A stretch of 6,436 nucleotides of DNA from Verrucomicrobiota bacterium. Lineage in GTDB: Bacteria > Verrucomicrobiota > Verrucomicrobiia > Verrucomicrobiales > Akkermansiaceae. Both the position numbers and the translations under genes were made by a program. The notes beneath the pieces are model-generated. The model made no database searches. It saw nothing but the letters and a program-made list of their open reading frames with translations, and was not told the DNA's origin. The stretch is taken from the NCBI GenBank assembly GCA_026397695.1, contig JAPLUJ010000448.1, positions 1 through 6,436 on the forward strand, given 5' to 3'. Of this stretch, positions 1 to 5,433 are shown in pieces; the first letter of the stretch is position 1; each line of letters starts with the position of its first letter.

Positions 1-1339
1 GCACCTTCATCTGGCGCTGGCTCATCGCCGAATTGGTCGCATTCGCGGATTGGTGGAAGCGCTCGGTTTGAATGTGGCGCGCCTGCACGACCCGTTCGCG
101 GATGGTTGCGGATTTCTCGCCGGTGGCGGCGTTTGCTGATAGTTCGCGGAAGTCCACCAGCGGCACCTCCACATGCAAATCGATCCGGTCTAACAATGGA
201 CCGGAGATGCGTTGCCGATAGGTTTCGATCTGCCGTGGCGAGCAGCGGCACTGGCGTTTCGCGTCGCCGTAAAACCCGCACGGGCACGGGTTCATCGCTG
301 CGACTAACATGAATCGCGAGGGAAAGGTCAGCGAGCCGACTGCCCGCGAGATCGTCACGTCGCCATCCTCGAGCGGCTGGCGCATCACCTCGAGGGTCTG
401 GCGGCGGAACTCCGGCAACTCGTCGAGAAACAACACGCCGTGGTGCGCCAGTGAGACCTCGCCCGGTCCGGGATTGGTGCCGCCACCTAACAAGCCGGCG
501 TCCGAGATCGTGTGATGCGGCGCGCGGAACGGCCGGGTGGTGAGAAAGGCGCGCTTCGGGTCTAGCAGGCCGGTGATTGAATGGATCTTGGTGGTTTCGA
601 TCGCCTCGTCCTCGGTCATGTCCGGCATGATGGTGGGAATGCGTTTGGCGAGCATGGATTTACCGGTTCCCGGCGGCCCGACCATGAGCAGATTGTGCGC
701 TCCCGCCGCCGCCACTTCGAGGGCGCGTTTGACGAAGTGCTGGCCGCGGACCTCGTCGAAATCCACCTCGTAAGACCGGTGGGAGTTGAAAAACGCCTGC
801 CGGTCGAGGTGGAATGGCGGAATGACGAGTTCTCCTAACAGAAAGTCCCAAGCGTCCTTCAGGCACCTGATAGGAAACACCTGGATGCCCTCGATCACTG
901 CGGCTTCCGGGGCATTGGCTTCGGGGACCAACACGCGCAGCCGCCCGCGCCTCTTGGCTTCGAGCGCGATCGACAGCACCCCTTTGACCGGTCGCACCGC
1001 GCCATCGAGACCCAATTCGCCGACCACGCAGCAATCGTCCGCATTGAACGGTTTGGTACGGCTGGCCGCCACCATTGCCAGGGCGATGGGCAGATCGAAC
1101 GATGGACCTTCCTTTTTCAGATCGGCGGGTGCGAGGTTCACGGTTTTCACCCCGTCATCCAAAAACAGCGCGGAGGCACCGATGGCCGAAATCACCCGTT
1201 GGGAGGATTCACGTACCGCCGCATCCGGTAGCCCGACCACGATGATCATCGGTTTGTCCGCGCCGCGGGCATTGACCTCGACCTCGACTTCCTGGGCCTC
1301 CACTCCGCGCAACGCCGCTGAAAATAGACGGGTAATCAT
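1..1339 (-). CDS. comM: ComM/YifB-family Mg-chelatase-like AAA+ ATPase (3' end cut by window edge)
   Basis: The minus frame is open from ATG at 1339 down to the left edge, giving 446 complete codons of a protein usually about 500 residues long. Visible in order: the N-terminal Lon/ChlI-like domain with [11 protein letters not shown] (35-45) and a [14 protein letters not shown] block (73-86); Walker A GPPGTGKS (221-228); RAPHH (272-276); Walker B VLFLDE (302-307); a cysteine cluster C352/C354/C364/C366 starting at the NPCPCG signature; and the sensor region GPLLDRID (380-387). Only the start of the C-terminal Mg-chelatase domain is inside the window. An in-frame TGA lies nine codons upstream with no other usable start between, so the start is firm. 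From family knowledge, ComM is a cytoplasmic hexameric helicase that drives branch migration during natural transformation. It lies 104 bases downstream of the FecR gene on the same strand; a functional link to its neighbours is not apparent. Confidence 0.94.
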   Translation of the reverse strand, partial: MITRLFSAALRGVEAQEVEVEVNARGADKPMIIVVGLPDAAVRESSQRVISAIGASALFLDDGVKTVNLAPADLKKEGPSFDLPIALAMVAASRTKPFNADDCCVVGELGLDGAVRPVKGVLSIALEAKRRGRLRVLVPEANAPEAAVIEGIQVFPIRCLKDAWDFLLGELVIPPFHLDRQAFFNSHRSYEVDFDEVRGQHFVKRALEVAAAGAHNLLMVGPPGTGKSMLAKRIPTIMPDMTEDEAIETTKIHSITGLLDPKRAFLTTRPFRAPHHTISDAGLLGGGTNPGPGEVSLAHHGVLFLDELPEFRRQTLEVMRQPLEDGDVTISRAVGSLTFPSRFMLVAAMNPCPCGFYGDAKRQCRCSPRQIETYRQRISGPLLDRIDLHVEVPLVDFRELSANAATGEKSATIRERVVQARHIQTERFHQSANATNSAMSQRQMKV

Positions 1340-1443
1340 GTGAACAGCGAAACCTTGCGCATTTCATCCACCTCTGGCAAGCGGAAACAACAGGAAATGC
1401 TCACTCACACCCACCGCGATGCATGTCGCCAGATCTATCATGT
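1340..1443 (-). other. Spacer between the FecR gene and comM; possible weak comM promoter
   Basis: This 104-base gap holds no convincing gene. Read on the minus strand it has TTGTTT, 18 bases, then TGAAAT, which is at best a poor sigma-70-like pair (3 of 6 and 4 of 6 matches). An AAGG lies about 13 bases before the comM ATG, a weak ribosome-binding site. A 6-base inverted repeat (1373-1378 and 1428-1433) is separated by 49 bases and is probably chance. No U-tract terminator follows the FecR stop, so readthrough into comM is possible. Confidence 0.25.
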
Positions 1444-2247
1444 TTACGGACCGCCGGTGTCGGTGTCCTTCGAGGACCCGGAGCGGGCCACGTTGAATGG
1501 GTTGAAGGGGAAGATATGTTGGCCGGGGCCGCGGCCGCCGGGGCCTTGGATGACCACATAGGTGGGCAGGAGTGTTCCGTTAGAGCGCTCTTCCGTTTGT
1601 TGGGTGATCGATTGGTTGACGAGATCCTCGGCTTGCTGCGGGAGCGGGCCTAGCTTGCTGCGACCGGCGAGGTTGGAGGTGGCTACGAGTTTGGCGAGGT
1701 TGATGATGATGGGTGCGGGGATGGTTTGGCCGTTGGGGTCCATGACGACCATTTGGCCGGCGGGCACGTTGACCGAGCCTTTTTTACCCTTGAGGGAAAG
1801 CTTGGCGACGCCCTCGAGGGTGATGAACTTGAACCACTTGTTAGGGCTGTATTCCAACATGGTGGTGGTGCCGGTGATGGCGGCGGTGACGGTGGCGGTG
1901 CGGATTGTGGCGCCTCCGGCATTTTTCGGCACTTGGAGCAACAGCGTGCCTTGGCCGATTTCGAGATCGCGCGTGCCGGAGCGGAAACTGAAGACCGAAT
2001 TGGCGCCGACGCGGGTGAGCGTGTTGTCTTGAAACACCAGTTCGGTGCGCGACTGGCGACCGGTGTGCAGCGATGCATTGCCGACAAGCTTGTCACCGAT
2101 ATTGGCGGGGCGGCCGTCGGTCGCTGGCTGATAGAGCCGCACATCATTGACGACTTTGGTCACTTCGGCGGAGCGCAGCGCAGCGGCGTGGGCGCTGGCG
2201 GGCAAGACGGCGGCGAGTGTCGGGATGAGGAGGAAACGGGCGTTCAT
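1444..2247 (-). CDS. Secreted FecR-domain protein
   Basis: A 267-residue protein starting with a typical signal peptide: MNARF, a hydrophobic core, then probable cleavage after AHA (19-21). A FecR-type domain follows at about residues 27-160. It shows the family pattern of an IGD turn (50-52), a TGRQS block after LH (62-66), a VFQDNT strand (71-76), RVGANS (79-84), and repeated short beta strands up to EGVAKLSLKG (145-154). The tail (about 190-267) is rich in Gln, Gly and Pro, ends in TGGP and has no recognised domain. Classical FecR is an inner-membrane anti-sigma partner of FecI; here there is no N-terminal cytoplasmic helix, no sigma factor and no TonB receptor in view. A periplasmic or surface ligand-type role is more likely, though this is inference. 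It lies 30 bases after the barrel gene on the same strand, so they are probably one transcript. No Shine-Dalgarno is visible before the ATG. Confidence 0.85.
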   Translation of the reverse strand: MNARFLLIPTLAAVLPASAHAAALRSAEVTKVVNDVRLYQPATDGRPANIGDKLVGNASLHTGRQSRTELVFQDNTLTRVGANSVFSFRSGTRDLEIGQGTLLLQVPKNAGGATIRTATVTAAITGTTTMLEYSPNKWFKFITLEGVAKLSLKGKKGSVNVPAGQMVVMDPNGQTIPAPIIINLAKLVATSNLAGRSKLGPLPQQAEDLVNQSITQQTEERSNGTLLPTYVVIQGPGGRGPGQHIFPFNPFNVARSGSSKDTDTGGP

Positions 2248-2254
2248 GGTGCTT

Positions 2255-2276
2255 GGGGAAAAAGGGTGGGGTTGGG
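2255..2276 (+). other. Putative G-quadruplex motif between barrel and FecR genes
   Basis: The + strand has four G-runs: GGGG (2255-2258), GGG (2264-2266), GGGG (2268-2271) and GGG (2274-2276), with loops of 5, 1 and 2 bases. This meets the usual G3+ N1-7 pattern for a quadruplex. It fills the 30-base gap between the barrel stop and the FecR start. The genes are transcribed from the minus strand, so the G-runs are on the template and the mRNA is C-rich there, with a single G in the whole gap. Whether it folds is not shown. Confidence 0.5.
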
Positions 2277-2277
2277 A

Positions 2278-3225
2278 TCAGAAGAGGAAAGACACGCCGG
2301 CACCTATGCCACCGGTCCACGCTGTGTAGTCATTGATGTCGCCAAAAGTGTTAGAATTGTTGTCGCCGTAGAACACCGAAAGGCTGGCACGGGCGTCCTT
2401 GGTGAATTGCCAGACCAACTCGAGCGACACGGCATTTGTCCAGTCGTGGCGGTCACCGTCGAAATCGAATTTGGAGAGGCGCCAAGTTGCGAGTGAGTAA
2501 AGGTTATTGGCGAAGAAGTAGCGGTAGGACGCACTCAGGGCGTATTCATTGCGTTCGAGGTCGTTGGGTTTGGCGGTGAAGTCGAAGGCGACGTCGGTGC
2601 CGAGTGTCAGTTCGTGGCGGGGGCTGGCGAAGACGGTTTTTTGGGCACCCAGGCGGATGCGCTGAGCCCAGTAGTCGCTGTCGGCGAGCGAGCCGCTGGT
2701 TACTCGTTGGTATTCGTAGCGGCCGAAGACGAGCAAGTCATCGAGTTGGGGAATGAACTTGACCACGCCGATGGTGACGCCGGTGTTTTCGTAATCGAAA
2801 GCGGTCGAGTTGTCGAAGCGGACGATGTCCTGATAGAGCGCGAAGTCCCCGAACCAACCGCCAGCGATGCGAGGGCGCCAGGCGACGCTGCCGCGGCACA
2901 GCCACATCCACGCCGGTTCATCGGTGGCGGCGGTGGCGGACGGGGCGTTGTCGGTGCGGTAGAAGGCGGTGGAGAAATCGACCACGACGGGAGAGCGGCC
3001 GGAGTAAGGCGAGAGAATTTCCTGTACCCCAATATCGGAATCCGACGGGGAAAACGGGGCGTAATCCGACGACTGTTTGACATCCTGATAGTTCGCGGCA
3101 TCGGGCAACTGGTGGCCGAGACCGAGGAAGCCTCCTTGGGTGGAGGCAGGGATTTCGGCGGACGCGACGGAGGGCATGGCCATGGCTGCGAGCCATGCGA
3201 GGGCGTAGGTGGATGGTGATTTCAT
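2278..3225 (-). CDS. Probable outer-membrane beta-barrel protein of unknown family
   Basis: A 315-residue protein with a clear signal peptide (MKSPS, hydrophobic stretch, cleavage likely after ASA, 21-23). A polar linker runs to about residue 75. After that come many short segments with alternating hydrophobic and polar residues, rich in aromatic residues and separated by Asp/Asn/Gly turns, for example FGDFALYQDI (125-134), LLVFGRYEYQRV (164-175) and YALSASYRYFF (228-238). The chain ends in VSFLF with a terminal Phe, the usual signal for outer-membrane barrel assembly by BamA. I do not recognise a named family or substrate. The frame stays open far upstream, but only as antisense of the cyclase. 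The ATG at 3225 is chosen because it directly precedes the signal peptide; an ATG at 3267 would add 14 residues. It is the first gene of the probable barrel-FecR transcript and is divergent from the cyclase. No strong ribosome-binding site is seen. Confidence 0.78.
   Translation of the reverse strand: MKSPSTYALAWLAAMAMPSVASAEIPASTQGGFLGLGHQLPDAANYQDVKQSSDYAPFSPSDSDIGVQEILSPYSGRSPVVVDFSTAFYRTDNAPSATAATDEPAWMWLCRGSVAWRPRIAGGWFGDFALYQDIVRFDNSTAFDYENTGVTIGVVKFIPQLDDLLVFGRYEYQRVTSGSLADSDYWAQRIRLGAQKTVFASPRHELTLGTDVAFDFTAKPNDLERNEYALSASYRYFFANNLYSLATWRLSKFDFDGDRHDWTNAVSLELVWQFTKDARASLSVFYGDNNSNTFGDINDYTAWTGGIGAGVSFLF
3181..3197. repeat. Perfect 7+3+7 inverted repeat in the divergent start region
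   Basis: CATGGCT and AGCCATG are separated by GCG. On the minus strand the repeat lies in the signal-peptide codons of the barrel gene, about 28 bases after its ATG; on the plus strand it lies 26 to 60 bases upstream of the ATG candidates for the cyclase start. It could form an RNA hairpin in either transcript or serve as a binding site for a dimeric regulator. A second pairing (3174-3180 with 3192-3198) is also possible. The sequence is certain; any function is not. Confidence 0.4.
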
Positions 3226-3310
3226 GACAATACGGCTTTCAAGGCTGGCGGACTCTATGCTAGGCATTCGGCCGGTGACGAGAACTATTTTGGGAAATAT
3301 ATTCAGATGG
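3226..3310. promoter_or_regulatory. AT-rich stretch at the divergent starts; possible promoter region
   Basis: Between the barrel ATG and the first strongly coding-like codons of the cyclase the base composition drops; 3281-3303 has only 5 G or C in 23 bases. It contains TATTTT (3286-3291) and the palindrome AATATATT (3296-3303). In the cyclase frame this stretch is full of codons rare in the rest of the gene (ATA, AGA, CTA, AGG). It is therefore the most plausible place for promoter elements, especially for the barrel operon. A cyclase promoter would have to lie here or inside the barrel coding region. No clear -35/-10 pair can be named. Confidence 0.3.
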
Positions 3311-5416
3311 CGCGGGCGTGGCGGCGCCTGTTTGGCGGCGTTAGCGGGTGGCTTGGTGGTGATGATGTTAGGCTTCATTCCGATCCTGGACAACTTGTCG
3401 CGTGATTTGGACCGGCGTTTCGGCGACTGGGTGCTGCGGATGTCGGCGGGGTTGCCGGAGCGGGACGATTTCGTGTTTCTGGGGATTGACGATGCGAGCA
3501 TGACCTTGGCGGGCTTGGAGGAGGACATGGTGGCGGCGGACCAGAACCTGTCGCGGATGCGGCAGCGGTTTCCGTGGGACCGGCGGATTTGGGGTGAGGC
3601 GATCGAGCGCCTGACGCAAGCGGGTGCGCGCTTGGTGATTTTGGATCTGGTGATGAGCGAACCCACCCAGGACGCGGAGGACGACGGCTTGGCAAAAGCG
3701 ATTGCACGCCATCGCAACCAGGTTTTGTTAGCGGCGACCTTGGCACCGGTCGGGGGTGAGCGGACGGACACCCAGTTTGCGCTGACCGAGCCATTGCCGG
3801 ATTTCCTGAGTGCCAGCGACGAACCACAGGGATTCGGCTACGCCAATTTCCGGCCGCACCGGGAGGACGGAATCGTGCGGGAAGCAAATTACACCACCAC
3901 CTTGAGTGAGGAAAACGGCCAAGCGGCGGAGCGGGGTGAGCCGGTGTTGCGATCCTTGGCGGCAGAGGCGATCCGGATGTTAGGCGGGACCCCGCCGAGC
4001 GGGCACCAAGAAATCCGCTGGGCCTTGTTCCGCGCACCGGGCGCGCCGCGTCTGCGCGAGGGCAACGCGAGCGAGACCTACACGCCGCGCAGCATCCGCA
4101 GCATCTTCGTGCCCGACGAATGGCAGCGGACCTATCAGAACGGCGGTTTCTTCCGCGGCAAGGTGGTGATGATAGGTCCGGCGGCGCCACGGTTCCATGA
4201 TTTTCATTACACGCCCGCAGGGATGGTCAGCGGGCCGCAGTTGCACCTGCACGCGATGGCCAACGGCATGGCCGGTGCCACGGTGCGGCGATATGGACTG
4301 GAGAATACCAGGACGCGGAGCTTGCTCTGCGCTGTGGCGGTGATATTGGCGGTGGGGTGGGTGAGTTGGGTCCGCAAGCCGTTGGTATCGGCGCTGGGCG
4401 CGGTGGGCTTGATGTTTCTGCTGACGGCGGCTGCCGCCGTTTGGGGCGTGCTGACCTTCCAACTGATTTCCATTTCGTTAGGTTTGGCGGCATTCGCGAC
4501 CGGTTCGGTGATGGCGCAGAGTTACGACCTGGTTTTGGAACGCCTGGCACGCGGGCGCTTGACCCGCGAATTCCGCCGCTTTGTTTCGCGCGACTTGGCG
4601 GACGCCATGGTGGCGGACCCGGGAAGATACGAGCAGGTGGCAAGCGGGCGGCGGCGGCGGGTGGTGGTGTTGTTTTCCGATGTGCGCGGGTTCACCATGC
4701 GCTCGGAGCACACCCAGCCGGAAGCATTGGTGAGCCAACTCAATGAATATCTAACAAAAATGGTGGCGGTGGTGTTCCGGCATGCGGGGACCTTGGACAA
4801 GTTCATTGGCGACGCGGTGATGGCGCACTGGGGCGCTTTGGACGACGGCAATGACCGGACGCATGCCCAACAGGCATTGGCCGCCGCTGCGGACATGATC
4901 GCGGAACTGGAATTGCTGAACGCAAAATGGCGCGCGGCGGGCAAGGATCCGTTCAAGATCGGGGTGGGGATTCATTTGGGCGAAGTGGTGGCCGGGGAAA
5001 TCGGCTCGCCCGAGCGGACGGAGTTCGGGGTGATCGGCGATGCGGTGAACCTAGCCTCGCGCATCGAGGGGCTGACCAAATACTTCGGAGTGCCGTTGCT
5101 GGTTTCAGGCGATGTGTTCGAGGCGGCAGGATCACCGGCGGCGTTCCGACCAGTGGCCAAGGTGCAAGTCAAGGGGCGGGCGCAACCGGTGGCCTTGCAC
5201 ACCTTGCCGGGCAGTGACGTCGGCGTTTCGTCATACGCGGCTGGCTTGGAGCGGTTCGAGGCGGGCGACTTTGCAGCGGCGGACGCATGCTTCGCGCGGG
5301 TGCTGGATGAAGTTCCCGGCGACGGCTTGGCGGTGGCGATGCGGGAGTGGGCGCAACGGTTGCGGGACGAACCGCCTGAGACGTGGAACGGCGTGATTGT
5401 CATGGAAACCAAGTAA
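3257..5416 (+). CDS. CHASE2-domain class III adenylate/guanylate cyclase
   Basis: A 719-residue membrane sensor enzyme that should make cAMP (or cGMP) in the cytoplasm in response to an extracytoplasmic signal. Numbering is from ATG 3257. One transmembrane segment (about 24-44) is followed by a CHASE2 sensor domain (about 45-350; VFLGIDDAS, WDRRIWGEAIERL, ARLVILDLV, GKVVMIGP). Then come three closely packed membrane segments (about 355-420) and the catalytic domain (about 466-650). Metal-binding D475 is in LFSDVRGFT and D519 in KFIGDAVMAHWG; substrate Lys is K515; transition-state N598 and R602 are in AVNLASR. The base-recognition position, normally Asp or Thr, is Gly (591). The C-terminal 60 residues resemble a degenerate TPR ending in PPETWNGV. 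Start choice is uncertain: GTG 3209 and ATG 3224 have better Shine-Dalgarno-like sequences but overlap the barrel gene, and TTG 3290 is also possible. It converges on the cNMP-binding channel gene. Confidence 0.95.
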   Translation: MLGIRPVTRTILGNIFRWRGRGGACLAALAGGLVVMMLGFIPILDNLSRDLDRRFGDWVLRMSAGLPERDDFVFLGIDDASMTLAGLEEDMVAADQNLSRMRQRFPWDRRIWGEAIERLTQAGARLVILDLVMSEPTQDAEDDGLAKAIARHRNQVLLAATLAPVGGERTDTQFALTEPLPDFLSASDEPQGFGYANFRPHREDGIVREANYTTTLSEENGQAAERGEPVLRSLAAEAIRMLGGTPPSGHQEIRWALFRAPGAPRLREGNASETYTPRSIRSIFVPDEWQRTYQNGGFFRGKVVMIGPAAPRFHDFHYTPAGMVSGPQLHLHAMANGMAGATVRRYGLENTRTRSLLCAVAVILAVGWVSWVRKPLVSALGAVGLMFLLTAAAAVWGVLTFQLISISLGLAAFATGSVMAQSYDLVLERLARGRLTREFRRFVSRDLADAMVADPGRYEQVASGRRRRVVVLFSDVRGFTMRSEHTQPEALVSQLNEYLTKMVAVVFRHAGTLDKFIGDAVMAHWGALDDGNDRTHAQQALAAAADMIAELELLNAKWRAAGKDPFKIGVGIHLGEVVAGEIGSPERTEFGVIGDAVNLASRIEGLTKYFGVPLLVSGDVFEAAGSPAAFRPVAKVQVKGRAQPVALHTLPGSDVGVSSYAAGLERFEAGDFAAADACFARVLDEVPGDGLAVAMREWAQRLRDEPPETWNGVIVMETK

Positions 5417-5433
5417 CCCACTTAGCTTGTGGG
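5417..5433. terminator. Short hairpin between convergent stops; weak bidirectional terminator candidate
   Basis: CCCAC (5417-5421) and GTGGG (5429-5433) can pair across a 7-base loop that contains the channel stop codon. Only 5 bases separate the two stop codons, so any shared terminator must be here or inside coding sequence. There is no U-tract in the plus direction, where a G-run follows, and only a mixed T-rich stretch in the minus direction. The stem is short, so this is a weak call. Confidence 0.2.

Noticed and set aside
786..1343. 185-codon plus-strand frame opposite comM
   Set aside because: The minus strand encodes conserved ComM motifs throughout this stretch; the frame is a GC-rich shadow.
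1373..1433. Inverted repeat TCTGGC/GCCAGA as terminator after the FecR gene
   Set aside because: Six-base arms 49 bases apart with no U-tract; expected by chance in this composition.
1726..2496. 256-codon plus-strand frame
   Set aside because: It is antisense to the FecR and barrel genes, both of which have signal peptides and family features; the frame encodes low-complexity Gly/Ala-rich sequence with no motif.
2614..3219. 201-codon plus-strand frame ending next to the cyclase start
   Set aside because: It is antisense to the barrel gene; the Gly/Glu/Val-rich composition comes from reading the barrel codons backwards, and no domain is visible.
3226..3771. N-terminal extension of the barrel protein frame by up to 182 residues
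   Set aside because: The extension is antisense to the cyclase's CHASE2 region, is Arg/Ser/Pro-rich with no domain, and would bury the clear signal peptide that begins at 3225.
3375..4190. 271-codon minus-strand frame opposite the cyclase
   Set aside because: Arg/Pro/Ser-rich shadow of the CHASE2 coding sequence, with no recognisable domain.
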